Source: an uncultured Roseicyclus sp.
Lineage (GTDB): Bacteria > Pseudomonadota > Alphaproteobacteria > Rhodobacterales > Rhodobacteraceae
Direction of reading: 5' to 3'
Assembly (NCBI GenBank): GCA_937139335.1
Contig: CAKZPN010000065.1
Span: 1-64,000, forward strand
Length of the DNA stretch: 64,000 nucleotides
Under the pieces are notes generated by a model. The model did not search any database. It was not told the DNA's origin and saw only the letters and a program-made list of their open reading frames with translations. Position 1 is the stretch's first letter, and each line of letters begins with the position of its first letter. A program made the translations under genes and the position numbers. Below are positions 44,766 to 53,436 of this stretch, one piece after another.

Positions 44766-45878
44766 TCACGAAGCCGTGACAGCATCAGTCAGTGCGCGGG
44801 GCAGTGCCGCGGCGAATGCGTCGAGATCGGCCTCGGTGCCGGCGGACACGCGGATGCAGCGGTCCTGCGGCGGGGTGAACGGCATCCGCACGAAGATGCC
44901 TTGCGCGACGAGACCCGACAGCACCGCGCGCGCGAAGGTTCCGTCGCGGCCGCAGTCGATGGTTACGAAATTGGTGGCCGAGGGCAGCGGGGTCAGCCCG
45001 TTGTCGCGCGCGATGGTGGCAAGCCTGTCGCGCGCCTCGGCAATCCGGGCGACGGTGCTGCGCAGGTAGTCCTGGTCGGCCAGCGCCGCCAGCGCGCCGG
45101 CCTGCGCCACGCGGCCAAGCCCGAAATGGTTGCGGATCTTGTTGAAGCTGGTGATGAACTCCGGCGCGGCCAGCCCGTAGCCCACCCGCAGCCCGGCCAG
45201 CCCGTAGGCCTTGGAGAATGTGCGGAACCGGATCACGCGCGGATGGCCCATGTCCAGCGCCGGGATGGCGCCCGGCGGCGCGGTGTCGGCATAGGCCTCG
45301 TCCAGCGCCAGCACGCAGCCCTCGGGCAGCGCGTCGATCATCGCCTGCACCGTGGTGGCGTCATGCCAGCTGCCCATCGGGTTGTCGGGGTTGGCGAAGT
45401 AGATCAGCTTCGCATCCACCTCGCGGGCTTTGGCATTCAGCGCATCGGGGTCCTCACGGTCCCCGGCATAGGGCACCTTGTGCAACGCGCCGCCGAAGCC
45501 CGAAACATGGTAGTTGAAGGTCGGGTAAGCGCCGTCGGAGGTGACGACCGCATCGCCGGGTGCGATCAGCAACCGCACGAGGTAGCCGAGCAGCCCGTCG
45601 ATCCCCTCCCCCACCACGAAGTTCTCCGCCGCGACACCGTGATGGGCGGCGAGCGCATGGCGCAACTCGAACACCTCGGGGTCGCCATACATCCAGGCCT
45701 CCGCCGCGGCATCGGTAATCGCTGCGATGGCCTTGGGCGACGGTCCGAAGACGCTTTCATTCGCGCCAAGCCGCGCGGCGAAGCCCGCACCACGCGCACG
45801 CTCCTGCGTCTCGGGCCCGACGAAGGGGACGGTGGCGGGAAGTGACTGGACAAGATCGGTGTAACGGGGCGTGCTCAT
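44766..45878 (-). CDS. PLP-dependent aminotransferase class I/II (HisC-like)
   Basis: 370 residues. LGANESVFGPSPKAIAAI near the N-terminus, VVGEGIDGLLGYLVRLLIAPGDAVVTSDGAYPTFNYHVSGFGG, FANPDNPMGSWHD, ALDEAYAD and FSKAYGLAGLRVGYGL with the PLP Lys (FSKAYG). This is the histidinol-phosphate/aromatic aminotransferase subgroup; whether it is a second HisC or an aromatic aminotransferase cannot be told. No his genes are near. ATG 45878, divergent from lldD. Confidence 0.9.
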   Translation of the reverse strand: MSTPRYTDLVQSLPATVPFVGPETQERARGAGFAARLGANESVFGPSPKAIAAITDAAAEAWMYGDPEVFELRHALAAHHGVAAENFVVGEGIDGLLGYLVRLLIAPGDAVVTSDGAYPTFNYHVSGFGGALHKVPYAGDREDPDALNAKAREVDAKLIYFANPDNPMGSWHDATTVQAMIDALPEGCVLALDEAYADTAPPGAIPALDMGHPRVIRFRTFSKAYGLAGLRVGYGLAAPEFITSFNKIRNHFGLGRVAQAGALAALADQDYLRSTVARIAEARDRLATIARDNGLTPLPSATNFVTIDCGRDGTFARAVLSGLVAQGIFVRMPFTPPQDRCIRVSAGTEADLDAFAAALPRALTDAVTAS

Positions 45879-45969
45879 GATCCGGTTGTTGTGCCGGAAA
45901 TCCGCGCCAAGGCAAGAGGCCTGTGCCTCGGGGCTTTTTCATGTGACGCATTGCGCGACACGGCCGCGC

Positions 45970-45992
45970 ATTGGTAGGAATATCTGACCAAT
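45970..45992. promoter_or_regulatory. Inverted repeat upstream of lldD, possible GntR/LldR-type site
   Basis: ATTGGT (45970-45975) and ACCAAT (45987-45992) form a perfect 6-base inverted repeat separated by 11 bases, 31 bases before the lldD ATG. FadR-subfamily regulators such as LldR bind TTGGT-N-ACCAA with a short (about 3-base) spacer, so the spacing here is unusual. No LldR-type regulator gene is in the window. Confidence 0.35.
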
Positions 45993-46023
45993 TCACGGTC
46001 GCCTTGGGGGAGGACCACCGCAC

Positions 46024-47187
46024 ATGCCCGTCATCACCGAGATCGAGGACCTAAAGCGGCTCTACAAGCGTCGCGTGCCCAAGATGTTCTACGATTACGC
46101 GGAAACGGGCAGCTGGACGGAACAGACGTTCCGAGACAACTCCTCGGACTTCGATGAAATCCGGTTGCGACAGCGCATCGCGGTCGACATGGCCGGGCGC
46201 AACACGGCGTGCAAGATGGTGGGGCAGGACTACGCGATGCCCGTCGCGCTGGCCCCCGTGGGGCTCTGCGGAATGCAGGCCGCCGATGGCGAGATCAAGG
46301 CGGCGCGGGCGGCGGAGAAGTTCGGCGTGCCCTTCACGCTCTCCACGATGTCGATCTGTTCGATCGAGGACGTGGCGAGCCACACCACCAAGCCGTTCTG
46401 GTTTCAGGTCTACACGCTGAAGGACGATGACTTCATGAAGCGGCTCTTCGCGCGGGCGAAGGACGCGCAGTGTTCGGCCCTCGTCATCACCGTCGACCTG
46501 CAGATCATGGGACAGCGCCACAAGGACCTGAAGAACGGGCTCAGCGCACCGCCAAAATTGACCCCCGCCTCGATCCTGAACCTCGCGACCAAGGTGCCGT
46601 GGGGCCTCGAGATGCTGCAGACCAAGCGGCGGTTCTTCGGCAACATCGTCGGCCACGCGACCGGCGTGACCGACCCCACCTCGCTCGGCAGCTGGACGGC
46701 GGAGGCCTTCGACCCGTCGCTCGATTGGGAACGGATCAAAAAGTTCCGCAGCTGGTGGGATGGCCCGGTGATCCTGAAGGGCATTCTCGACCCCGATGAC
46801 GCGAAAAAGGCGCTCGACGTGGGCGCAGACGCCATCGTGGTCTCGAACCACGGCGGGCGGCAGTTGGACGGCGCGCTCAGCTCCATCCGGATGCTGCCGC
46901 AGATCATGGACGCCGTTGGCGACAAGATCGAGGTGCATCTCGACAGCGGCATCCGCTCGGGGCAGGACGTATTGAAGGCGCTGGCGCTGGGGGCCAAGGG
47001 CACGATGATCGGGCGTGCCTTCGTCTACGGCCTGGGCGCGATGGGCGAGGCGGGCGTGACTCGCGCGCTGGAGGTGATCCACAAGGAGCTGGACACCACC
47101 ATGGCGCTTTGCGGCGAGCGCGAGATCGCGAACCTAGGGCGGCACAACCTGCTTGTGCCCGAGAACTTCGCGACGCGGTGGAGCTGA
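46024..47187 (+). CDS. lldD: FMN-dependent alpha-hydroxy-acid dehydrogenase (L-lactate dehydrogenase type)
   Basis: 387 residues. FMN (beta/alpha)8 barrel: KRRVPKMFYDYAETGSWTEQT, LAPVGLCGMQAADGEIKAARAAEKFGVPFTLSTMS, FWFQVYTLKDDDFMKRL, VITVDLQIMGQRHKDLKNG, and the active-site IVVSNHGGRQLDGALSSI with catalytic His, then LDSGIRSGQDVLKALALGAKGTMIGRAFVYGLG. The start is preceded by GGGGGAGGACC. Oxidises L-lactate to pyruvate feeding the respiratory chain, although glycolate/mandelate-type substrates belong to the same family. Convergent with the GFA gene. Confidence 0.92.
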   Translation: MPVITEIEDLKRLYKRRVPKMFYDYAETGSWTEQTFRDNSSDFDEIRLRQRIAVDMAGRNTACKMVGQDYAMPVALAPVGLCGMQAADGEIKAARAAEKFGVPFTLSTMSICSIEDVASHTTKPFWFQVYTLKDDDFMKRLFARAKDAQCSALVITVDLQIMGQRHKDLKNGLSAPPKLTPASILNLATKVPWGLEMLQTKRRFFGNIVGHATGVTDPTSLGSWTAEAFDPSLDWERIKKFRSWWDGPVILKGILDPDDAKKALDVGADAIVVSNHGGRQLDGALSSIRMLPQIMDAVGDKIEVHLDSGIRSGQDVLKALALGAKGTMIGRAFVYGLGAMGEAGVTRALEVIHKELDTTMALCGEREIANLGRHNLLVPENFATRWS

Positions 47188-47193
47188 CCGGGC

Positions 47194-47592
47194 CTAGTGC
47201 CCGAATTCCATCGGCGTCGCGGTGATATCGACCCAGGCGTTGCGCCGTTGCTCCCATGCGGTGCGGTGCGGCTCGAGGCCGTCGCCCTCCAGCGTGCCGC
47301 AAGGGATCGCCACGATCTCCGGCTCCGCCTCGCTGCGATAGGCGATCGTCACGCCGCAGGTCGGGCAGAACTGCCGAACCGTCACCGCGCCGGACGGCCC
47401 GGCAGAGCGCCACGAGGCGCTGGCGCCCTCGATCCCCACCTGCCGCGCCGCAAATCGCGCGTTCCACGAGAAGGCGCTGCCGGTCCGTGTCTTGCAATCG
47501 GTGCAGTGGCAGACGGAGACCCGGATCGGCGCACCGGTGCAGGTCACTGCAAGCGCACCGCAATTGCAGCGACCGGTCCAGACATCTTCCAT
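47194..47592 (-). CDS. GFA/CENP-V family zinc protein
   Basis: 132 residues. Glutathione-dependent formaldehyde-activating-like fold: RCNCGALAVTCTG, VSVCHCTDCKTRTGSAFSWNARF, and VRQFCPTCGVTIAYRS supply the Cys ligands of two zinc sites (CNCG, CHCxxC, CPTCG). The function of most members is not known. Start ATG at 47592. Divergent from the small gene at 47816 across a 223-base gap where only a TTGACA hexamer at 47758-47763 was seen, without a good -10 partner. Confidence 0.9.
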   Translation of the reverse strand: MEDVWTGRCNCGALAVTCTGAPIRVSVCHCTDCKTRTGSAFSWNARFAARQVGIEGASASWRSAGPSGAVTVRQFCPTCGVTIAYRSEAEPEIVAIPCGTLEGDGLEPHRTAWEQRRNAWVDITATPMEFGH

Positions 47593-47815
47593 GCTGTACG
47601 CCCCCCCTCGACCTTCCAGAACCTGTAACGCCAGGCACCTCTCCGGGTTCCTGAGCTGGATCGGCGCGCACGTTAACTTTTTGTTCTGGAATTCACTGTT
47701 TCCGGCCCACCCATTGTGCCTGTCCGCCGCCGGGGATAACCCGGCGAATTGTAGTAATTGACAGTGCAAAACGCCTTTCGCGGGAGAATCCCGGTCGCGT
47801 GACCGAGGAAATGGT

Positions 47816-48142
47816 ATGACTTCTGACGAACCGACCCGCGCGCTTTTCGAGCGTGTGCTGGAGATCGTGACCCGAGCCGAGGGCGACGCCGCAGCACTTG
47901 CGACCGCGCTGGACGGGCTGGACCACGATACCCGCGCGCTGGCGCTGATCCGCGCCCTGCTGACGGCCGACGTGGAACTGCGCGCGAGCTTCACCAGCTT
48001 CGAACCGACACTCCGCGACCGGGAACTGGCCCGCCGTGCGGCACTGGCCCTGACCGAATCCGCCGACAGGATCGAGGCTACGCTGCCGGGCCTGAGGCCG
48101 GTTCGGCTGGGCGAGATGGCACTGGGTCGCGCCGGTTTCTGA
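47816..48142 (+). CDS. Small hypothetical protein
   Basis: 108 residues, soluble and mostly helical: MTSDEPTRALFERVLEIVTRAEGDAAALATALDGLDHDTRALALIR, then LLTADVELRASFTSFEPTLRDRELARRAALALTESADRIEATLPGLRPVRLG. Alternating acidic and basic residues suggest a helical bundle. No membrane segment or known domain. GAGGAA lies upstream of the ATG. It precedes the helicase gene by 62 bases, in the same direction, but a common function is unknown. Confidence 0.55.
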   Translation: MTSDEPTRALFERVLEIVTRAEGDAAALATALDGLDHDTRALALIRALLTADVELRASFTSFEPTLRDRELARRAALALTESADRIEATLPGLRPVRLGEMALGRAGF

Positions 48143-48204
48143 CGGGCTGGCGCGGGGGGCGTTTGCCCCTCGCCCTCCCAGCCGGTGCAGGCTAGGTTCC
48201 GGCC

Positions 48205-49734
48205 ATGACGACGCCCGCCATCGCCTATTCCGACGACCAGGCCCAGGCCCATGACCGCATCGCCGAGGCGCTGCGCGAGATGGGCGTGGATATCGACAAC
48301 GATACGCTGACGCCGATGGCCGAGGGCAAGGGCCGCGTGATGGCCGTGGTCGGCAAGGCCGGGTCCGGCAAGACGCTGCTACTGGCCGATCTCGTGCATT
48401 CGCTGCAAGCGGCGGGCGTCGACATCGTGTCGGGTGACTGGGAAGGGCGGCGACGCAAGGATCGCCGCACCGTCGCGGTGCTGGCGCCCACCAACAAGGC
48501 CGCGAGCGTGCTGCGCATGCGCGGCGTGCCCGCGACCACGATCCACCGCATCCTCTACACGCCCGTCTACGACCCGCAATACGAGAAGGTCGCGGAATGG
48601 CTGGCGGGTCAGGGCGAACGGCCGGCGGTCGAGGGGCTGACCGAGGCGCTGCTCGACCGTGCGAAACTGGTCTACGACGCGACGACATCGGTGCCGGCGG
48701 CGCTGGCGTCGGCCGGCGTCAGGGGCTCGGACTTCATCACCGGCTGGAAGCGCCGCGAGGACCCGCTGGACATCGGGTTGATCGACGAGAGCTCGATGCT
48801 GGATGACCGGCAGTTCGACGATCTGACCGAGATCTTTCCGACGCTGATCCTGTTCGGCGATCCGGCGCAGCTGGCCCCGGTGAACCAGTCGGGACAGATG
48901 GTTTTCGACAAGATCACCGGGCGCAACCGGCTCGACCTTGCGCGCATCCACCGGCAGGAGGCCGACAACCCGATCCTCGACCTCGCCCATGCCCTGGGCG
49001 ACCCGGACCTGACCTTCGAGCGGTTCGAGCGGATGATCGAGGAGGCTGCGCGCCGCGACCCGAGGGTGGAAATCGCAGCCCGCGCCGACAGCGACCTGAT
49101 GGCGCGGAGCCCGGTGCTGGTGTGGCGCAACGCGACGCGCATCCGCCTGATCACCGCCTTTCGCGCCGCGCATGGAGCGCCCGAGGATGCGCTCATCCCC
49201 GGCGAGCCGTTGATCTGCGACGGGATCGAGCTGCCGCTGAAACACCGCAAGCGGCGCATCGACCTGGAGGCGCGCGGGCTCATCAAGGGCGCGCCGGTGA
49301 TCTACCTCGGCCCCGGCTCGCGCCCCGGCTTCTCGCGGCTGCACGTCATCGGGGCCGAGGCGCCGCGGTTTTCCGCATCCTCCATCGTGAAGATCGAGAA
49401 GCCGGACGAGGAGGAGCCGTTCATCCCCTACGCCGCCCGCATGGGCGCGGCCTTCCTGCACGGCGCGGCGGTGACGATCCACAAGGCGCAGGGCTCGCAG
49501 TGGCAGGCGGTGCAGGTCTTCGCCCCCGACCTATACGCCGCCTCGCGCGCGGGGCGGATGGAGGCCGGGCAGGCGCTGTGGAAGCGGCTGGCTTACGTGG
49601 CGATCACGCGGGCCGAGGAAAAGCTGATCTGGATCACGCGCTACGCGCTGTCGCGGCCGCGCCGCCCGTTGGGGATCGAGGACCTGCCGGACCCGACGAC
49701 GCAACTGACGCTCGACGCGGAGGACGGCGCATGA
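48205..49734 (+). CDS. ATP-dependent DNA helicase, RecD-like (UvrD_C_2)
   Basis: 509 residues. Superfamily 1B helicase: Walker A MAVVGKAGSGKTLLLADLVHSL near residue 50, APTNKAASVLRMRGVPATTIHRIL, IGLIDESSMLDDRQFDDL (Walker B DESS), ILFGDPAQLAPVNQSGQ, and in the second domain GAAVTIHKAQGSQWQAVQVF and LAYVAITRAEEKLIWITRYAL. The typical RecD N-terminal domain is missing, so this is a compact RecD2-like or Dda-like helicase, and not the RecBCD subunit. The SDR gene begins by ATGA overlap. Confidence 0.9.
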   Translation: MTTPAIAYSDDQAQAHDRIAEALREMGVDIDNDTLTPMAEGKGRVMAVVGKAGSGKTLLLADLVHSLQAAGVDIVSGDWEGRRRKDRRTVAVLAPTNKAASVLRMRGVPATTIHRILYTPVYDPQYEKVAEWLAGQGERPAVEGLTEALLDRAKLVYDATTSVPAALASAGVRGSDFITGWKRREDPLDIGLIDESSMLDDRQFDDLTEIFPTLILFGDPAQLAPVNQSGQMVFDKITGRNRLDLARIHRQEADNPILDLAHALGDPDLTFERFERMIEEAARRDPRVEIAARADSDLMARSPVLVWRNATRIRLITAFRAAHGAPEDALIPGEPLICDGIELPLKHRKRRIDLEARGLIKGAPVIYLGPGSRPGFSRLHVIGAEAPRFSASSIVKIEKPDEEEPFIPYAARMGAAFLHGAAVTIHKAQGSQWQAVQVFAPDLYAASRAGRMEAGQALWKRLAYVAITRAEEKLIWITRYALSRPRRPLGIEDLPDPTTQLTLDAEDGA

Positions 49735-50462
49735 AGACGATGATCGTGACCGGCGCGAGTTCGGGCATCGGGCGCGCGGTGGCCGAGACGATGCTGGACG
49801 CCGGCTGGACCGTGGGCTTGATCGCGCGCCGCGCCGACCGGCTTGCGGCGCTGGCCGAGGTCCACGGCGACCGCGCCGTGCCCCTGCCGCTCGACGTGAC
49901 CGACGCCGACGCGGTGCAGGTGGCGTTCCACGATTTCGCCGAACGCACCGGGCGGCTGGATTGCCTGTTCAACAACGCCGGCATCTTCACCCCCGCGGCA
50001 CCGCTCGACGAGATCGCGGTGGAGGACTGGCGCCGCGCGGTGGATGTGAACCTGACTGGTATGTTCCTCTGTGCGCGCATGGCCTTTCGGCTGATGCGCC
50101 GGCAGGCTCCGCAGGGCGGGCGCATCATCATGAACGGCTCGATCTCGGCCCATGTGCCGCGTCCGGGCGCGGCCCCCTATACCGCCACCAAACATGCCAT
50201 CACCGGGCTGACGCGACAGGTCGCGCTCGACGGCCGGCCCTTCGACATCGCCTGCGGCCAGATCGACATCGGCAACGCCGACACCGAGTTGCTGCAAGAC
50301 GCCGCACGGCAGGCGACCGAGCGGGGCGACCCGCCGCCGGAGGTGATGGACGTCGCGCATGTGGCCCAAAGCGTCCGCCACATGGCGGAGCTGCCGCTCA
50401 CGGCGAACATCCTCTTCCAGACCATCATGGCGACGAAGATGCCCTACGTCGGGCGCGGCTGA
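49731..50462 (+). CDS. Short-chain dehydrogenase/reductase
   Basis: 243 residues. Cofactor motif MIVTGASSGIGRAVAETM at the N-terminus (TGxxxGIG), LFNNAGIF (NAG), GRIIMNGSISAHVPRPGAAPYTATKHAITGL with the Ser-Tyr-x-x-x-Lys catalytic set. The substrate is unknown. The ATG overlaps the helicase stop (ATGA), so it is translated with it. The 3' end is 1 base from the convergent TIGR02186 gene. Confidence 0.92.
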   Translation: MKTMIVTGASSGIGRAVAETMLDAGWTVGLIARRADRLAALAEVHGDRAVPLPLDVTDADAVQVAFHDFAERTGRLDCLFNNAGIFTPAAPLDEIAVEDWRRAVDVNLTGMFLCARMAFRLMRRQAPQGGRIIMNGSISAHVPRPGAAPYTATKHAITGLTRQVALDGRPFDIACGQIDIGNADTELLQDAARQATERGDPPPEVMDVAHVAQSVRHMAELPLTANILFQTIMATKMPYVGRG

Positions 50463-50463
50463 C

Positions 50464-51225
50464 TTAACTCCGGATGTAGCGGAATACGGCCGAGGCCATC
50501 CAGCCCGCGAGGATCGCGATGGTCAGCGACACGATCCCGTAGATCAGCGGGCGTTCATGGGCGAGCAGGTAGATCAGCCGTTCCAGCCCCACCTTCCGCA
50601 CCGGAATGAACTGCTCGTAGACATCCACGACCTCGCCGCCGCGCGTCAGGAATATGCGCACGGTGTAATCGCCTTCGGTCAGGTTCGCGGGCAGCCGGAC
50701 CGACGTGTCGAACAGCGTCTCCTCCCGGAAGCGCACGTCGCCCTGGTTCAGCTGATAGGCCCCGCCGCGACCCTGGATGCGGATCAGCGCCTCGGTGAAC
50801 CGGCCCTGGTCCAGCAAGCCGGTGCCCACAGCACGGATCGCCATGGGGATCGACACGCGGTGGCGCAGATCCTCGGTATGGGTGAGCGCGGTCGTCAGCG
50901 GCGCGCTGGTCGAGACCGCGTAGAAGGTGGGCGCGAGGTCGATGGCAGAGGCTTCGGTGTTCACCCAGATGCCGAAGCGGCGATCCTTGCGGCGCACGGT
51001 GATCGGGCGGCTTGGCCCCTGCACGGTGATGATCACCTCCATCGGCAGGATGCCGGGCGGCGGTGCATCGCGGCGCACCGCGCCATAGATCAGGATTTCG
51101 GAGCCGTCGAAGTTCGTGGTGATGGAAATGGCCTCCTGGCTCAGACCCGCCACCACCTGTTCCGCGCGCAGCGGCTGCGCGAGAACCAGCGCCGCGACCA
51201 GCACCGCCAGGACACGCGCGATCAT
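50464..51225 (-). CDS. TIGR02186 family membrane-anchored periplasmic protein
   Basis: 253 residues. Signal peptide (MIARVLAVLVAALVLAQPLRA), a beta-rich periplasmic domain (FDGSEILIYGAVRRDAP; VIITVQGPSRPITVRRKDRRFGIWVNTEA; FREETLFDTSVRLPANLTEGDYTVRIFLTRGG), and one C-terminal membrane helix (LIYGIVSLTIAILAGWMASAVF). Almost always next to a TauE/SafE permease in alphaproteobacteria, and here the two genes overlap by 4 bases (ATGA). Together they probably form an envelope exporter of sulfur anions, though this has not been shown for TIGR02186. Confidence 0.9.
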   Translation of the reverse strand: MIARVLAVLVAALVLAQPLRAEQVVAGLSQEAISITTNFDGSEILIYGAVRRDAPPPGILPMEVIITVQGPSRPITVRRKDRRFGIWVNTEASAIDLAPTFYAVSTSAPLTTALTHTEDLRHRVSIPMAIRAVGTGLLDQGRFTEALIRIQGRGGAYQLNQGDVRFREETLFDTSVRLPANLTEGDYTVRIFLTRGGEVVDVYEQFIPVRKVGLERLIYLLAHERPLIYGIVSLTIAILAGWMASAVFRYIRS

Positions 51226-52148
51226 GGACCGATCCTCCTGTCGGACAGCGAATACAGCTCCGCCGGCATCACCAAGAGGTCGAAGGCAAGCTTTGCGCAG
51301 ACCGACAGCACCAGCAGCGCCAGCAGGATCCGCAACTGCTCGGCCTTCATTCTGCCGCCGATCTGGGTGCCGATCTGCGCGCCGATCACGCCGCCGATCA
51401 GCAACAGCATCGCCAGCACCATGTCGACCGAATAGGTCGTCGTCGCGTGCATCAGCGTGGCGAAGCCGGTGACGAAGATGATTTGGAACAGCGACGTGCC
51501 CACCACCACCTTGGTCGGCATCCCCAGCAGGTAGATCATCGCCGGCACCATGATGAAGCCGCCGCCAACGCCCATGATCGCGGCCAGCACGCCGACGAAC
51601 AGCCCGACCGCTACCGGCGGGATGACGGAAATGTAGAGGCCAGAGGTGCGGAACCGCATCTTGAAGGGCAGTGCGTCGATCCAGGTGCGCTGTTTGCGCG
51701 CCTTCGGCAGCACCCCGCCGGCGGCCCGGGTCCGGCGCAGGGCGCGCAGGCTTTCGGCCAGCATCAGCGCGCCGATCGTGCCGAGGAAGACGACGTAGCA
51801 AAGCTGCACCAGCAGATCGACCTGCCCCAGCCGCGCCAGCACCGCGAAGACCTGCACCCCGGCCGCGGCACCGACGATGCCGCCGACAAGCAGCACGCAC
51901 CCCATCTTGATGTCGACGGTCTTGCGCTTGAGATGCGCGAGAAGCGCGGAGAAGGACGAGGCGACGATCTGGTTGGTCGAGGTCGCCACCGCGACCACCG
52001 GCGGGATGCCGACGAAGAACAAGAGCGGCGTGATCAAAAACCCACCACCGACCCCGAACATGCCCGACAACACGCCCACCAGACCGCCAAGGCCGAGCAG
52101 CAGGAACGCGTTCACGCTGACCTCGGCAATCGGCAGGTAGATTTGCAT
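51222..52148 (-). CDS. TauE/SafE family sulfite exporter-like permease
   Basis: 308 residues with about eight membrane helices: LLLGLGGLVGVLSGMFGVGGGFLITPLLFF in the first repeat and GLFVGVLAAIMGVGGGFIMVPAMIYLLG in the second, both with the family motif GxGGGF. DUF81/TauE permeases export sulfite, sulfoacetate or related organic anions. Start ATG 52148. Lies downstream of the ODC-type gene on the same strand, separated by a strong hairpin (52225-52255). Confidence 0.9.
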   Translation of the reverse strand: MQIYLPIAEVSVNAFLLLGLGGLVGVLSGMFGVGGGFLITPLLFFVGIPPVVAVATSTNQIVASSFSALLAHLKRKTVDIKMGCVLLVGGIVGAAAGVQVFAVLARLGQVDLLVQLCYVVFLGTIGALMLAESLRALRRTRAAGGVLPKARKQRTWIDALPFKMRFRTSGLYISVIPPVAVGLFVGVLAAIMGVGGGFIMVPAMIYLLGMPTKVVVGTSLFQIIFVTGFATLMHATTTYSVDMVLAMLLLIGGVIGAQIGTQIGGRMKAEQLRILLALLVLSVCAKLAFDLLVMPAELYSLSDRRIGP

Positions 52149-52224
52149 CGGTCGCGCGCCCGTTTCTTGCGTCTGGTCCAGCTTTAGCGCGCCGGTCCGC
52201 GCAAGGCCAGCGGGCAGACCACCC

Positions 52225-52255
52225 GCCCGGCTGTCACGTTTTGCGACAGCCGGGC
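52225..52255 (-). terminator. 11-base hairpin between the ODC-type gene and tauE-like gene
   Basis: GCCCGGCTGTC (52225-52235) and GACAGCCGGGC (52245-52255) form a perfect 11-base stem with a 9-base loop. It lies 11 bases past the stop of the decarboxylase gene (minus strand). It has no T-run, so termination may be partial. Confidence 0.7.
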
Positions 52256-52266
52256 AGGCGCAGGGG

Positions 52267-53436
52267 TCAGATCACCACGACGTCGAGCGGCGGGAAGCCG
52301 TTGAAGCCGACGGAGGAGTAGGACGACGTGTAGGCACCGCAGTTGCGGATCAGCACGCGGTCGCCCGAGCGCAGCGACACCGGCAGCGACACCGGGCGCT
52401 TTTCATAGAGTACATCGGCGCTGTCGCAGGACGGGCCGGCCAGGATACAGGGGCCGGTGGCCTCGCCGTCACGGGGCGTCACGAACTGGTAGCGGATCGC
52501 CTCGTCGATGGTCTCTGCCAGGCCCGAGAACTTGCCGATGTCGAGGTAGACCCAGCGGTGCAGGTCATCCTCGGATTTCTTCGCGACCAGCAGCACTTCG
52601 GCGGCGATCATGCCGGCCTCGGCGACCAGGCCACGGCCCGGCTCCGCCATGATGCGGATGCCTTCGGGGAAGCGGGCGGTCACCTGCTCCATCACGCGGG
52701 CGGCGTAGGTCGTCGGGTGCGGGATCGCGTCGCCGTAGAAGGCCGGGAAGCCGCCGCCGATGTTCAGCAGGTCCAGCTCGAACCCGGCCAGGGCGGCCGC
52801 GGCCCAGACGCCGGCCACCTGGTCGAGCGTGTTGGACCACATCGCCGGATCGCGGGTCTGCGAGCCGACGTGGAAGCTGAGGCCAACGGGGCGCAGGCCA
52901 AGCTCGCGCGCCTGCGCCATCAGCTTCAGCGCGGTGTCGCGGGTGGTGCCGAACTTGCGGGTCAGCGGCCAGTCGGCCCCCGAGGCTTCGACCAGCAGAC
53001 GGATGTAGACCTCGGCGCCCGGCGCATGCTCGGCGATCTTCTCGATCTCTTCCGAGGCGTCGGCGGCGAAGAGCGTGATGCCGGCGCGGTGCGCAAAGGC
53101 GATGTCGGCGGCACGTTTCACCGTGTTGCCGAAGGAGATGGCTTCGGGATGCGCGCCATGCGACAGGCACAGCTCGATCTCGCCCCGCGAGGCGGCGTCG
53201 AAATGCGAGCCGAGGTCGACGAGACGGTCGATGATCTGGTCGGCGGGGTTCGCCTTGACCGCGTAGTGGATCATGGCGGCGCCAAGGCCCGCGTCCAGCG
53301 CACGGTACTGCGCTTCCACGCGGTCAAGCTCGATCACCAGCGTCGGGCGGTCGAACTCATGGGCTGCGATGAAGCTCTCGATCCGGGCGGAGGGAACGGG
53401 AAAGGAAGCCGAGAAATCGGTTACTGTAGCGGTCAT
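52267..53436 (-). CDS. Ornithine/lysine decarboxylase, type III PLP (alanine-racemase fold)
   Basis: 389 residues. PLP Lys 61 in IHYAVKANPADQI, RLLVEASGADWPLTRKFGTT, LSFHVGSQTRDPAMW, LDLLNIGGGFPAFYG, MAEPGRGLVAEAGMI and ILAGPSCDSADVLYE with the catalytic Cys. This is the bacterial ODC-like group (speC of the eukaryotic type) that makes putrescine. GGAG at six bases supports ATG 53436; an ATG 6 bases earlier is also possible. A 248-base untranslated leader lies upstream, consistent with the alphaproteobacterial speF-type RNA element. Paralogue of the gene at 27536, with GPSCDSAD in place of GPTCDSLD. Confidence 0.92.
   Translation of the reverse strand: MTATVTDFSASFPVPSARIESFIAAHEFDRPTLVIELDRVEAQYRALDAGLGAAMIHYAVKANPADQIIDRLVDLGSHFDAASRGEIELCLSHGAHPEAISFGNTVKRAADIAFAHRAGITLFAADASEEIEKIAEHAPGAEVYIRLLVEASGADWPLTRKFGTTRDTALKLMAQARELGLRPVGLSFHVGSQTRDPAMWSNTLDQVAGVWAAAALAGFELDLLNIGGGFPAFYGDAIPHPTTYAARVMEQVTARFPEGIRIMAEPGRGLVAEAGMIAAEVLLVAKKSEDDLHRWVYLDIGKFSGLAETIDEAIRYQFVTPRDGEATGPCILAGPSCDSADVLYEKRPVSLPVSLRSGDRVLIRNCGAYTSSYSSVGFNGFPPLDVVVI

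Noticed and set aside
45905..45950. GAGGC-CTGT-GCCTC followed by GGGGCTTTTT as an intrinsic terminator
   Set aside because: It lies in the divergent gap between two start codons where a plus-strand terminator has no upstream gene; the stem is short (5 bases), so it is probably chance.
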